Below, piece by piece: positions 44,524-54,435 of a stretch of 64,000 bases of DNA. The translations under genes and the position numbers were made by a program. Source of the stretch: an uncultured Clostridia bacterium. Lineage in GTDB: Bacteria > Bacillota > Clostridia > UBA1381. The stretch covers positions 34,555 through 98,554 of the forward strand of contig CAKSDE010000012.1 of NCBI GenBank assembly GCA_934444735.1, in the 5' to 3' direction. Numbering within the stretch: position 1 is the first letter of the stretch; the number at the start of each line of letters is the position of its first letter. The notes beneath the pieces are model-generated. The model ran no database searches and was not told the origin of the DNA. It was given only the letters and a program-made list of their open reading frames with translations.

Positions 44524-46521
44524 ATGAAAAAAAGAGGAAATTTTAAGGGCATATCATTTATGCTTGTTTTGACAATGATTGCGATTTTGTCGGGTATCGG
44601 CGCGCTTATAATAGATGCCGATTCGGATATCCCGATAGTGTTGGATTCGGTTGCGGCGATACTGGTTTTATACTGCGCGGTGAGTTTTTTCATCAAAAAC
44701 AAAGAGCGCATAGATAATATCGATATATTAAATGATAATAAGGTTACGGCGGCAAATGAAGTATTAAACGGATTTCCGCTTGCTATGGCGGTATTTGATA
44801 TTGACGGTACGATTCTTTGGTTTAACGATGAGTTTTTAAGCATTACCGACAACAGCAATCTGTATTTTTCAAAAATTACATCGATTTTGCCCGATATAAA
44901 ATGGATGGAAATATTAAAATCGAATGATTGCATAAAAATGGAAATGACATACAAAAACAACGTATATAATGTGTTCGGCAAGGTTGCGAAAAACACAAAT
45001 ACGTCGGACAGCGAGCAAGTGTATTCGGTAATCCTGTATTTTGAGGATATAACCGAGCTTGTGCAGATAAAAGAGATGTACAACAACGAAAAAGCCGATG
45101 TTGCTTTGGTGAGTATCGATAATTACGATGAGATATTCCAGAGAATGAACGATTCGCAGAGTCAGGAGGTTGTCTCAAAGATCAATACCCTGATAATGAA
45201 ATGGGGTTCGGACGGCGGCGCTGTCACCAAGCGGTTGGAGCGCGACAGATATTTGGTTGTTTTTGAGCATGAATTTCTGGAAGAATGTAAAAAGACCAAG
45301 TTTGACGTTATCGAAAAGGTCAGAAAGGTTGGCGAAGAGATAAAAATTCCGGTAACTATCAGCGTGGGCGTGGGTACCGGGGGACATATAATTGACAATG
45401 AAAACAATGCGCGCTCGGCAATGGAAATGGTTTTGGGCAGAGGCGGTGATCAGGCGGCGATAAAGGACGCGGATCAGTACACCTTCTACGGCGGTAAAAC
45501 CAAAGACTATGAAAAGAGTACGCGTGTTAAGACGAGAGCTTTTTCGGTGGCTTTAAGGGATTATATCATTCATGCCGAGAATGTCATATTCATGGGGCAT
45601 GAAATGGCGGATTATGACAGTTTCGGCGCGGCATTGGGATTGCAGCGTGCAGTAAGAACGCTTATGAAAAAGCCGTATATGATATGCGACAATTCGCCGG
45701 CAATTTCGGAGCTGGTGGACGATGTGAGAAAGAACCCGGAATATGAGGGAATGATGATAACGCCCGACGAGGCATTGGATATTGCGACAGAGGAATCGCT
45801 TTTGGTGATACTCGATACGCACAGAAAAGCGATGCTGCCGTGTCCCGAGCTTTTGGGGCGCGTAAGCAAGGTGATAATCATAGACCACCACCGCAGGAGC
45901 ACCGATTTTATAACACCGGTATCTTTGACATATCATGAGCCGTATGCATCATCAACGTGCGAGATGGTGACTGAGATTTTGCAGTATATAGGGGATGTCA
46001 GAAAGGTGACGGCGCTTGAGGCGAAGGCTTTATATATGGGTATTGTTATGGATACCAAAAACTTTGTTGTAAAGACAGGTGTAAGAACCTTTGAGGCGGC
46101 ATCATATCTGAAACGCTGCGGCTTGAATACGCTTGAGATTAAAAAGCTGTTCAATATAGACCGCGATGAGTATCTGCACAGAATAGATATTATAAAGGCA
46201 TCAAAAATTTATATGGACTCAATCGCGATAACCGTATGCCGCGAGTCGTATGAAAATATGCGGGTTATATCATCGCAGGCGGCAGACGAGATGATGAATA
46301 TATCGGGAGTTAAGGCAGCGTTTGTTATATATCCGATGGATTCGGTGATAAATATAAGTGCGCGCTCATACGGCGATGTGAATGTACAGCTTATAATGGA
46401 AAAACTCGGCGGCGGCGGTCACGCGACTGTTGCCGGTGCTCAAATTAAGGGTACAAGCGCGGAGGACGCGGCAAATAAACTAAAAGCAGCAATTAAAGAA
46501 TATTTTGACGAATCGAATTAA
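44524..46521 (+). CDS. gdpP: Cyclic-di-AMP phosphodiesterase GdpP
   Basis: 665 aa. Two membrane helices (about 10-60), a PAS-like domain (about 85-165), a degenerate GGDEF domain (about 170-320), then DHH (GHEMADYDSFGAALG, ILDTHRKA, DHHRRS) and DHHA1 (GGGGHATVAGAQ) domains. It hydrolyses c-di-AMP to pApA, affecting wall and osmotic homeostasis. It begins the conserved Bacillota cluster gdpP-rplI-dnaB. Confidence 0.95.
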   Translation: MKKRGNFKGISFMLVLTMIAILSGIGALIIDADSDIPIVLDSVAAILVLYCAVSFFIKNKERIDNIDILNDNKVTAANEVLNGFPLAMAVFDIDGTILWFNDEFLSITDNSNLYFSKITSILPDIKWMEILKSNDCIKMEMTYKNNVYNVFGKVAKNTNTSDSEQVYSVILYFEDITELVQIKEMYNNEKADVALVSIDNYDEIFQRMNDSQSQEVVSKINTLIMKWGSDGGAVTKRLERDRYLVVFEHEFLEECKKTKFDVIEKVRKVGEEIKIPVTISVGVGTGGHIIDNENNARSAMEMVLGRGGDQAAIKDADQYTFYGGKTKDYEKSTRVKTRAFSVALRDYIIHAENVIFMGHEMADYDSFGAALGLQRAVRTLMKKPYMICDNSPAISELVDDVRKNPEYEGMMITPDEALDIATEESLLVILDTHRKAMLPCPELLGRVSKVIIIDHHRRSTDFITPVSLTYHEPYASSTCEMVTEILQYIGDVRKVTALEAKALYMGIVMDTKNFVVKTGVRTFEAASYLKRCGLNTLEIKKLFNIDRDEYLHRIDIIKASKIYMDSIAITVCRESYENMRVISSQAADEMMNISGVKAAFVIYPMDSVINISARSYGDVNVQLIMEKLGGGGHATVAGAQIKGTSAEDAANKLKAAIKEYFDESN

Positions 46522-46543
46522 GGACAGAAAGGAAGAGATAAAT

Positions 46544-46990
46544 ATGAAGGTTATTTTAAATCAGGACGTAAAAGGTCAGGGCAAAAAAGGTGATTTGATA
46601 AATGTTTCGGACGGATATGCGAGAAACTTTCTTTTGCCGAAGAATCTGGCAAAAGAGGCTACAAAAGAGAACCTGAATGTAATGCAGGGACAAAAGGAAT
46701 CGCAGGAATACAGAAAGCAGAAGGAGTTGGAGGAAGCACAGGAGCTGCAAAAGAAAATTGCGGAGCTGACGGTGAATATAAAGGCAAAAGCCGGGGAAAA
46801 CGGCAAGCTGTTCGGTTCTGTTACATCGAAAGAAATTGCGGAAGAACTGAAAATGCAGCACCATATAAAGCTGGATAAGAAAAAATTTGTTCTCCCCGAC
46901 GGAATAAAGACGCTTGGCATAACGCAGGTGGATATAAAGCTTCACCCGGGTGTTGTAGGAAAGCTTAAGGTTATGGTGGAAAGCCTATAA
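46544..46990 (+). CDS. rplI: 50S ribosomal protein L9
   Basis: 148 aa with the N-terminal MKVILNQDVKGQGKKGDLI and DGYARNFLLPK, the long connecting helix and a C-terminal domain. ATG 46544 follows GAAAGGAAG; the upstream in-frame extension overlaps gdpP and is rejected. Confidence 0.97.
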   Translation: MKVILNQDVKGQGKKGDLINVSDGYARNFLLPKNLAKEATKENLNVMQGQKESQEYRKQKELEEAQELQKKIAELTVNIKAKAGENGKLFGSVTSKEIAEELKMQHHIKLDKKKFVLPDGIKTLGITQVDIKLHPGVVGKLKVMVESL

Positions 46991-47029
46991 ATATAAATAA
47001 GATATTAAAGGGTTAAGGAGGTGTGGAAT

Positions 47030-48376
47030 TTGGCGGAAACCGGTATGGCAGAGCGTGAATTGCCACACAGCAAAGAGGCGGAGTTTTCCGTAATAGGCAG
47101 TGTTTTGACCGATTCTGACGGAGTTGCGGCATCTGCCGAGATAATAAAAGCCGACGATTTTTACTATGCGGCAAACCGTGAAATATATAAAGCCGTAATG
47201 GAGCTTTTTAACGAAAATATTCCGGTCGATATTGTAACTGTGTCGGATAGACTAAAACAGCACGATAAGCTTGACGGAATCGGAGGAATCGGCTACCTTT
47301 CGGCGGCAGTGACCGGAGTGCATACTACCGGGAATGTCGAATACTATGCCAAGATTATAAAGGAAAAGGCGGTTTTGAGGCGGCTTATAAGTGCATCAAG
47401 CCTTATTTCCGAGATGGCGTACAATGAGGACGGCAGCATAGAAAAAATCCTGGAAAGCTCGGAACAGGCGGTATTTGATGTATCGTCTGTCAAAGAATCA
47501 AACGATATTGTCCCGATTCAGGACGTACTGATGACGGCATATCAGGATATGGTTGAAAATTCGATCAATAAGGGTACAATCACCGGTGTGCCGACAGGCT
47601 TTACCGAGCTTAATAACCGAACCGGAGGATTCCATGGCGGTGAGCTTATTATAATTGCCGGGAGACCGGGTATGGGAAAGTCGAGTTTTGCGGTAAATAT
47701 AGCGGAACACGCGGCGATTAACGATCATGTGCCTGTTGCGATTTTTAACCTGGAAATGTCGAAAACGATGATTGTAAACAGAATATTGTGTAGTCAGGCA
47801 TTGGTGGATTCGCATAAAGTGAGAGTCGGAGATTTCGACAGCGAGGATTGGCAGCAGATAGGAGCGGTTGTGGATAAGATCGCTATGGCGCCGCTTTTTA
47901 TTGATGATACCGCGTCAATTACGGTATCGGAAATACGCGCAAAATGCAGAAGATTAAAACAGACCAAGAATTTGGGTATGGTTGTAATAGATTATTTGCA
48001 GCTTATGCAAAGCGGCGGAAGAGCGGAAAGCAGACAGCAGGAAATATCGGAAATATCGCGTTCATTGAAGGTTTTGGCAAAAGAATTGGATATACCGGTA
48101 ATAGCGCTTTCGCAGCTTTCACGTGCGAGTGAGTCGAGAAGTGATAAAAGACCGATACTTTCCGACTTGAGAGAATCGGGTGCGATAGAGCAGGACGCCG
48201 ATATTGTAATGTTTTTGTACCGTGATGAATATTTTAATCCCGATACGGAGGATAAGAATATTGCGGAATGTATCATCGCAAAGCACAGAAGCGGCTCGAC
48301 GGGACCGTTTAAGCTTGGCTGGCGCGGTCAGTATACAAAGTTTGTAAATATAGATTATGTTGCAAAAGAAGAATAA
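47030..48376 (+). CDS. dnaB: Replicative DNA helicase
   Basis: 448 aa. An N-terminal helical domain (PHSKEAEFSVIGSVL) joins a RecA-like domain with Walker A GRPGMGKSSFA, Walker B MVVIDYLQLM and the arginine-finger region near the end. It unwinds DNA at the fork. The best start is TTG 47030, 8 bp after AAGGAGG; ATG 47045 is the alternative. The TAA overlaps the tilS ATG by one base. Confidence 0.96.
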   Translation: MAETGMAERELPHSKEAEFSVIGSVLTDSDGVAASAEIIKADDFYYAANREIYKAVMELFNENIPVDIVTVSDRLKQHDKLDGIGGIGYLSAAVTGVHTTGNVEYYAKIIKEKAVLRRLISASSLISEMAYNEDGSIEKILESSEQAVFDVSSVKESNDIVPIQDVLMTAYQDMVENSINKGTITGVPTGFTELNNRTGGFHGGELIIIAGRPGMGKSSFAVNIAEHAAINDHVPVAIFNLEMSKTMIVNRILCSQALVDSHKVRVGDFDSEDWQQIGAVVDKIAMAPLFIDDTASITVSEIRAKCRRLKQTKNLGMVVIDYLQLMQSGGRAESRQQEISEISRSLKVLAKELDIPVIALSQLSRASESRSDKRPILSDLRESGAIEQDADIVMFLYRDEYFNPDTEDKNIAECIIAKHRSGSTGPFKLGWRGQYTKFVNIDYVAKEE

Positions 48377-49704
48377 TGAAAAATAAGGTAATAAAGACAA
48401 TTGAAAAGCATGGCTTGATAAAGGCGGGAGACAGGGTGCTCTTGGCACTTTCGGGCGGCAGTGATTCAATCTCGCTGCTCTATATCTTAAATGACATAAA
48501 GGACAGATTAGGGTTTGAATTGTTTGCGTGCCACCTAAATCATTCGATAAGAGATGAGGCGGACGGTGACGAACGGTTCGTAAGGGAGATTTGCGATAAA
48601 CTCGGGGTAGAGTGCTTTGTGAAAAAATCCGATGTAAAAGCTATTGCGAAAGCGGAGAAAATCTCGGAGGAATTGGCGGGGCGAAATGAAAGATATGCTT
48701 TTTTTGAGGAAATCATGAAAAAGCATGACATAGACCTTGTCGCAACAGCGCATAATAAAAACGATGTTGCCGAAACTGTACTGATGCATATGATGAGAGG
48801 GTGCGGAATTGACGGAATGTCGGGAATCCCGTACAAAAGAGATAGGATTATACGTCCGCTGCTTGATGCTGATAAAGAGGAAATTGAGGCATTTTGCAGG
48901 GAGAATAATTATAAATTTGTTATTGACAAAACGAATATGGAAACGCTTTATACCCGAAACAGAATACGTCATGACCTGATACCGCTTATAAAAAGAGAGT
49001 TTAACCCGAATTTTATAGATACAATTGCGAAAAACTCCGCAATTTTAACAGAGGACGCGGAATTTTTAAACGGTTATGCAAAGAGAATATATGACGGATT
49101 TTCCGAAAACGGGAAAATTTCGGTGAGTGAGTTTAATAAGCAGCCGGAGGCAATAGGAAGAAGAATTATACTTCTCATGTATAAGAAATATTCGGGGGAT
49201 ATGAAGAATTTGCAGGCGGTACACGTCGAAAATATACTCTCATTATTAAAAAAAGCAAAATCGGGTACAATGTGTGATATTCCGGGAAATAATGTATTTT
49301 CGATTGAGCGGGATTGCGCATTTTTTAAAAAGCGTGAAGTTAAAAAAGACTATGATTATCCGCTTATATTGGATAAAGATGTTTATATTGAGCCGATTGG
49401 GATAAGCGTTCGGCTTAAAAAATGGGAAAATGAGAAAGAGAAATTCTTTTTTGATGATGCCGAACATATTCATATAAGAAACAGACGGCGCGGTGATGTT
49501 TTTTATCCGCGCGGAATGAGCGGTAAAAAAAAGCTGTCGGACTATTTTACCGACTGCAAGATCCCTTTATCGCAAAGAGAGGTTTTACCGATAATTGCCT
49601 ATAAAGACGAGATTGCGTGGATTGTGGGAAGGAGAGCGGACAGACGCTTTGAGAGCGGAGTGACCGCATATACGTTTATTATAAAGGAGGAGCAGATTTT
49701 TTGA
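48376..49704 (+). CDS. tilS: tRNA(Ile)-lysidine synthase
   Basis: 442 aa. PP-loop LALSGGSDS near residue 28, the core N-type ATPase domain with AGRNERY and HMMRGCGIDGMSG, and a C-terminal domain with RRRGDVFYPRG. It converts C34 of tRNA-Ile(CAU) to lysidine. Coupled to dnaB (TAATG) and to ftsH (TTGA overlap). Confidence 0.95.
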   Translation: MKNKVIKTIEKHGLIKAGDRVLLALSGGSDSISLLYILNDIKDRLGFELFACHLNHSIRDEADGDERFVREICDKLGVECFVKKSDVKAIAKAEKISEELAGRNERYAFFEEIMKKHDIDLVATAHNKNDVAETVLMHMMRGCGIDGMSGIPYKRDRIIRPLLDADKEEIEAFCRENNYKFVIDKTNMETLYTRNRIRHDLIPLIKREFNPNFIDTIAKNSAILTEDAEFLNGYAKRIYDGFSENGKISVSEFNKQPEAIGRRIILLMYKKYSGDMKNLQAVHVENILSLLKKAKSGTMCDIPGNNVFSIERDCAFFKKREVKKDYDYPLILDKDVYIEPIGISVRLKKWENEKEKFFFDDAEHIHIRNRRRGDVFYPRGMSGKKKLSDYFTDCKIPLSQREVLPIIAYKDEIAWIVGRRADRRFESGVTAYTFIIKEEQIF

Positions 49705-51503
49705 GAGATGCAAGAAGAAACGGGTTCGGGATTTGGTTTGTTATTATCCTGATTTCGGTAATAGCTTGTTATGCGCTTGCCGGAAATATGAATAAGACAG
49801 CAACCATGCCGTATTCGGAACTGGTGAAAAATATCAGCGAGGAAAAGATTGAACATATGGTGGCAGATGAAAATACCCTGCTGATAAAGATGAAGGACAG
49901 CGCTCAGGTATATAGCGTTCAGCTTCCGTCACAGGCGGCATTTGAAAATGATGTCGGCGAAAAAATTGTGGAGCAGTCGCAAAAAGGAACTTTGCTCTAT
50001 GAGGTGAAAAAACCGGTTTCATCAATATGGAACATAATTCTGCCGATTATTGCGATGATAGTTGTCGGAGTTTTCCTGGTAATTATCATGAGAGGGCAGT
50101 CAAATAAGGGCGCAAACTTTACCAAAAGCCGTGCAAGACTGAATGTGGATTCAAAGCACAAGATCGGGTTCGATTCGGTCGCGGGAGCGGTTGAGGAAAA
50201 AGAGGAGCTTTCGGAAATAGTGGATTTTCTGAAAAATCCGAAAAAATTTATAGATCTCGGTGCGAGAATACCGAAGGGCGTTCTGCTTGTCGGACCGCCC
50301 GGCACAGGTAAGACGCTTTTGGCAAGAGCGGTTGCCGGTGAGGCTAATGTTCCGTTTTTCTCGATAAGCGGCTCGGATTTTGTTGAGCTTTATGTCGGTG
50401 TCGGTGCGGCGCGTGTGAGAGATTTATTTGAACAGGCGAAGAGAAATAAGCCGTGTATCATATTTGTCGATGAGATTGACGCTGTCGGCAGAAAGCGCGG
50501 CGCCGGAATGGGCGGCGGACATGATGAGCGTGAGCAGACACTTAATCAGCTTTTGGTTGAGATGGACGGATTCGGCGTGAATGAGGGAATCATCATGATT
50601 GCCGCGACAAACCGCCCCGATATATTGGATCCCGCGCTTTTGCGTGCCGGAAGATTCGACCGCCAGGTGGTGGTTGATGCACCCGATGTAAAGGGAAGAG
50701 AGGAAATATTAAAGGTTCATTCAAAAAAGAAACCGTTGGCTGATGAGGTTGACTTGGGAAGGATTGCAAAGGTCACAACAGGATATACCGGAGCGGATTT
50801 GGAAAATGTAATGAACGAGGCGGCAATATTTGCGGCACGTAAAAATAAAAGTAAGATTGATATGGCGGATATCGAGGACGCGAACCTGAAGGTAATGATG
50901 GGGAGCGAGAAGAAATCGAAGGTTGTAACCGAAAAGGAAAAGAAGCTTACCGCCTATCATGAGGCAGGACACGCGCTTATGTCGAAATTGCTGAACAGCA
51001 AGGATAAAGTGCATAAGATATCGATTGTACCGAGAGGGCGCGCAGGCGGATTTACTATGCATCGCCCGGACGAGGGAACAGACTACAGTTCAAAAGGCGA
51101 GATGCTTGATGATATTATGACGCTTTTGGGCGGAAGAATAGCCGAAAAGCTTGTTTTGGAGGATATCAGCACCGGTGCCTCAAATGATATAAAGCGCGCT
51201 ACCGAGGTTGCGAGAAATATGGTTATGCGCTACGGTATGAGCGATAATATCGGTCCTGTATGCTATGACGATAATGAAGAAGTATTTATCGGCAGAGATT
51301 ACGGACACTCAAAGATTTATTCCGATGAAACGGCATATGAGCTTGATAAAGAAGTGAAAAATATTATCAATGCACAGTATGAAAAGGGAATAGATCTGCT
51401 AAAAAGTAATATTCAGATTCTGCATAATCTGGCAAATGATCTTTTGGAGCATGAAACGCTTGATGAAGCCGAATTTGAAGAAATAATAAAAAAATCAATG
51501 TAA
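49701..51503 (+). CDS. ftsH: ATP-dependent zinc metalloprotease FtsH
   Basis: 600 aa. Two membrane helices (about 9-27 and 110-130) flank a short extracellular domain. AAA core with GPPGTGKTLLAR, IIFVDEIDAVG and the second region of homology, then the peptidase HEAGH near residue 420 with the third zinc ligand in EDISTGASND. It degrades membrane and regulatory proteins. The start is TTG 49701 with AAAGGAGG upstream, and the tilS stop overlaps it. Confidence 0.97.
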   Translation: MRDARRNGFGIWFVIILISVIACYALAGNMNKTATMPYSELVKNISEEKIEHMVADENTLLIKMKDSAQVYSVQLPSQAAFENDVGEKIVEQSQKGTLLYEVKKPVSSIWNIILPIIAMIVVGVFLVIIMRGQSNKGANFTKSRARLNVDSKHKIGFDSVAGAVEEKEELSEIVDFLKNPKKFIDLGARIPKGVLLVGPPGTGKTLLARAVAGEANVPFFSISGSDFVELYVGVGAARVRDLFEQAKRNKPCIIFVDEIDAVGRKRGAGMGGGHDEREQTLNQLLVEMDGFGVNEGIIMIAATNRPDILDPALLRAGRFDRQVVVDAPDVKGREEILKVHSKKKPLADEVDLGRIAKVTTGYTGADLENVMNEAAIFAARKNKSKIDMADIEDANLKVMMGSEKKSKVVTEKEKKLTAYHEAGHALMSKLLNSKDKVHKISIVPRGRAGGFTMHRPDEGTDYSSKGEMLDDIMTLLGGRIAEKLVLEDISTGASNDIKRATEVARNMVMRYGMSDNIGPVCYDDNEEVFIGRDYGHSKIYSDETAYELDKEVKNIINAQYEKGIDLLKSNIQILHNLANDLLEHETLDEAEFEEIIKKSM

Positions 51504-51525
51504 AAAAAGAAAGGAAAGACAAAAA

Positions 51526-51732
51526 ATGAAAGTAACAAAAGATATGATAATTATGGATGTATTGAAGATTGATATGGATACCGCAAAGTTCTTTATCGAT
51601 ATGGGAATGCACTGCCTGGGATGCCCGTCGGCAAGCGGAGAAAGCATAGAGCAGGCTTGTATGGTGCATGGTGCAGATGCAGATAAGCTTGTTGAGGATA
51701 TAAACAAGTTCCTGGAAGAAAAACAGAAATAA
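51526..51732 (+). CDS. DUF1858 domain protein
   Basis: 68 aa single-domain protein: KVTKDMIIMDVLKIDM...FIDMGMHCLGCPSASGESIEQA, with the CLGCP pair typical of DUF1858. The family is common in anaerobes and may bind a metal or cluster; function unproven. It begins 22 bp after ftsH with AAAGGAAAG, probably the end of that transcript. Confidence 0.9.
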   Translation: MKVTKDMIIMDVLKIDMDTAKFFIDMGMHCLGCPSASGESIEQACMVHGADADKLVEDINKFLEEKQK

Positions 51733-51740
51733 GTAATTTC

Positions 51741-51772
51741 TTGCCGGACTTTTAAGTCCGGCAAGTCTTTAA
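51741..51772 (+). terminator. Intrinsic terminator
   Basis: TTGCCGGACTT and AAGTCCGGCAA arms separated by TTA, followed by GTCTTTAAAAAA. Ends the gdpP-to-DUF1858 transcript. Confidence 0.85.
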
Positions 51773-51790
51773 AAAAGAGGAGGAAAAATA

Positions 51791-53032
51791 ATGGAAGGGA
51801 CAATAGGTGTCCTATGTCTGCTGATAGTATTATCAGCTTATTTCAGTGCAACGGAGACGGCATTTTCGTCTTTAAACAGAATCAGAGTAAAAAATATGGC
51901 GTCGGAGGGAAACAAAAAAGCAAAGCTTGCTCTAAAGCTTTGCGATAAATTCGATGAGCTGCTGACTACGATACTTGTCGGCAACAATATTGTAAACATT
52001 CTCTCATCGTCGCTTGCGACGGCGCTTTTTGTGGAAATTTTCCCCAAAAACGGAGTTGCGATTTCAACGGTAGTAGTGACAGCGGTTGTACTTATTTTCG
52101 GTGAAATTTCGCCGAAGAGTATGGCAAAAGAAAGCCCGGAGAGCTTTGCGATGTTTTCCGCGCCTTTTATAAATATATTGCGCTGCGTTTTAAAACCGAT
52201 AACATTTTTGTTTTCGCTTTTGAAAAAGGGCATAAAGGCGATTTTTCACTTGAAGAATAATGACGGCATAACGGAGGCGGAGCTTTTGACCATGGTCGAG
52301 GAGGCTCAAAGCGAGGGCGGAATTGACGAAAACGAAGGAGATCTTATAAAGAGCGTAATAGAATTTTACGATCTTGATGTGGGCGATATATTGATACCGC
52401 GAGTTGATGTTGTTGCGGTGGATATTGAGAGCAGCGTCGAGGAAATAGAAAAGGTTTTTGACGAAACAAGATTTTCAAGACTGCCTGTTTATAAAGAAAC
52501 TATCGATAATATCGTCGGAATTATAAACCACAAGGATTTTCAGTATATGGTAAAAGAGCGTAATATGCCGGTGGCGGATATTATCGCACAGCCGGTTTAT
52601 GTATTGGAATCGATGAAGATTTCAAAGCTTTTAAAGATGCTGCAGCAGAAAAAATCGCATTTGGCTATGGTAACCGACGAATACGGCGGAACGGTCGGCG
52701 TGGTAACTCTGGAGGATATTATAGAGGAGCTGGTCGGAGAGATTTGGGACGAACATGATGTGGTTGTAGAGGAAATCGAAAAGGTTTCGGATAACTGCTA
52801 TAAGGTTTCGTGTAATGCCAATCTTGATAAGCTGGCGGAGGAATTGGGCATCGAAATAGAATCGGACAGCACGACTGTCGGCGGCTGGGTTGCGGAAGTG
52901 CTTGAGCGCATACCCGAAGAGGGCGACAAAATCGAAAAAGATAATGTTGAAGTTACCGTAATCGAGGCGGACGAAAGACGTGCGCTAAAGGTTATGGTTG
53001 TTGTCAAAGAGGATCAGAGCGCGCAGGAGTAA
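51791..53032 (+). CDS. CorC/HlyC family transporter-like protein (CNNM type)
   Basis: 413 aa. DUF21 membrane domain (about residues 1-175, ETAFSSLNRIRVKNMA near the start), a CBS pair (about 195-325, with MIPRVDVV-like ILIPRVDVVAVD) and a C-terminal CorC_HlyC domain (about 335-410, ADERRALKVMVV). Such proteins are implicated in Mg2+/Co2+ extrusion or resistance. Monocistronic between terminators. Confidence 0.92.
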   Translation: MEGTIGVLCLLIVLSAYFSATETAFSSLNRIRVKNMASEGNKKAKLALKLCDKFDELLTTILVGNNIVNILSSSLATALFVEIFPKNGVAISTVVVTAVVLIFGEISPKSMAKESPESFAMFSAPFINILRCVLKPITFLFSLLKKGIKAIFHLKNNDGITEAELLTMVEEAQSEGGIDENEGDLIKSVIEFYDLDVGDILIPRVDVVAVDIESSVEEIEKVFDETRFSRLPVYKETIDNIVGIINHKDFQYMVKERNMPVADIIAQPVYVLESMKISKLLKMLQQKKSHLAMVTDEYGGTVGVVTLEDIIEELVGEIWDEHDVVVEEIEKVSDNCYKVSCNANLDKLAEELGIEIESDSTTVGGWVAEVLERIPEEGDKIEKDNVEVTVIEADERRALKVMVVVKEDQSAQE

Positions 53033-53221
53033 TATTTTCTTTTCTGTCTTTACCCAGCGCTTGGTAAGAGTCTGGTATCTGTTCGACGCTTTTATAACGC
53101 TTGAATCTGTCAGCGACGGAAGTACTACATTATTGATTGTACGTTTGCAGCGGAACATTTCTCTTCCGATTAAATACAGAATTACCGAATGTATGAGAAG
53201 TTTGATTTTGAGTGTTTTCAT
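52985..53221 (-). CDS. Possible small membrane protein
   Basis: 78 codons, ATG 53221 with GGGAGC at about 7 bp, one hydrophobic stretch near the N-terminus (KLLIHSVILYLIG) and a basic remainder. It overlaps the 3' end of the CorC gene by 48 bp on the opposite strand. Codon choice resembles neighbours but no homology is recognised. Otherwise the 283-bp gap before the GH172 gene shows nothing I can name. Confidence 0.3.
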   Translation of the reverse strand: MKTLKIKLLIHSVILYLIGREMFRCKRTINNVVLPSLTDSSVIKASNRYQTLTKRWVKTEKKILLLRALILFDNNHNL

Positions 53222-53315
53222 AAATAAAGCTCCCGATAAAAATTTTATTTAGTATGTTCGGTAAAAACGGAAAATATGCTTAAAGCAACAAAAGTAAAAT
53301 AAAGGAAAATATAAA

Positions 53316-54362
53316 ATGATTTATAAATACGAAGAATGCAATCCTATATGGATAAACTTTGAAAATCCCACAGGCGAGAAAGGGCGCGGAGGATTAGAAA
53401 ATTCGGGCGCAAAAGGGCATGCTTTTGAGCATTTTAAAAAAGGAGAGGAAAAAGTGCTTTGCGACTTTGCGGGAGGCGGTATTGTGCGCAGAATTTGGCT
53501 GACTCTCAGCGACCGTTCCGAAAATGTCATGAAAAATGTAATTCTGAAAATGTATTGGGACGCCTCACAAACGGCTCAAGTGGATTGCCCTCTCGGAGAT
53601 TTTTTCTGCATGGGACTCGGGAAAATGCGTTCTTTTGAAAATTGCTTTTTTTCCACCGCAGAGGGAAGATCTTTTTGTTGTTTTATACCGATGCCCTTTA
53701 AGAAAAATTGTAAAATAATTTTGGTAAACAACAGTGGCATTGACATAAATAATTTATTTTATGATATAAATATTTCTCTTGAACCTGTAGATGATGACGC
53801 TATGTATTTTCATACAGTGTTCAGGGACGTAGAAAAAAATAAACTTGAAGAGGAAGTCGAGATATTGCCCCTGGCGAAAGGACCGGGGCGATTTTTGGGG
53901 TGCAGCATAGCAATAATTCCGAATGAAAAAGCATACAAGGACTTATGGTGGGGCGAAGGCGAAGTGAAAATTTATCTCGACGGAGATACGAATTATCCGA
54001 CGTTGGCAGGGACGGGTACGGAGGACTATATAGGCTCGGCGTGGGAGCTGGGCGAGTTCATAAACAGAACTCAGGGCTGCGTATGCAAAGAAGCTATGTC
54101 GGCATCATTTTACAGATTTCATCTTGATGATAAAATATTTTTTAAAGACAGTATCAAAGTTACGATTCAAGCTATGGGAGGCGGCGATGCCGAAAAAGTT
54201 AAAGATGTTATAAAGCGAAATGAGCCTTGTATTCCGGTTACTTTTGATGACGGAGATGTGCATTTTATTTATAAGAAAGCAGATTGTGATTTTAAAGGCT
54301 ATACAAACTTTTTCAGGCAAGATCACTATAGATTAACCGCCTATTATTATGTGAAAATTTGA
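53316..54362 (+). CDS. DUF2961 / GH172-like glycoside hydrolase
   Basis: 348 aa beta-sandwich protein of the DUF2961 family (GRGGLENSGAKGHAFE, GGGIVRRIWLTLSDR, GDTNYPTLAGTGTEDYIGSAW). The family includes GH172 enzymes acting on difructose dianhydrides and arabinan. The conserved acidic segment GTGTEDY is present. There is no signal peptide, so it likely acts in the cytoplasm on an imported oligosaccharide. It lies beside a YesM/YesN pair and a sugar-type binding protein, supporting a carbohydrate role. Confidence 0.85.
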   Translation: MIYKYEECNPIWINFENPTGEKGRGGLENSGAKGHAFEHFKKGEEKVLCDFAGGGIVRRIWLTLSDRSENVMKNVILKMYWDASQTAQVDCPLGDFFCMGLGKMRSFENCFFSTAEGRSFCCFIPMPFKKNCKIILVNNSGIDINNLFYDINISLEPVDDDAMYFHTVFRDVEKNKLEEEVEILPLAKGPGRFLGCSIAIIPNEKAYKDLWWGEGEVKIYLDGDTNYPTLAGTGTEDYIGSAWELGEFINRTQGCVCKEAMSASFYRFHLDDKIFFKDSIKVTIQAMGGGDAEKVKDVIKRNEPCIPVTFDDGDVHFIYKKADCDFKGYTNFFRQDHYRLTAYYYVKI

Positions 54363-54390
54363 GCTGTCGAGTTTGAGGACAGAAAAACAA

Positions 54391-54426
54391 GGGCAGTAAA
54401 AAAATCAATTGATTTTTTTACTGCCC
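54391..54426. terminator. Palindromic bidirectional terminator, TCAATTGA family (copy 5)
   Basis: A perfect 36-bp palindrome with left arm GGGCAGTAAAAAAATCAA, between convergent GH172 and histidine kinase genes. Confidence 0.88.
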
Positions 54427-54435
54427 GAATTTATG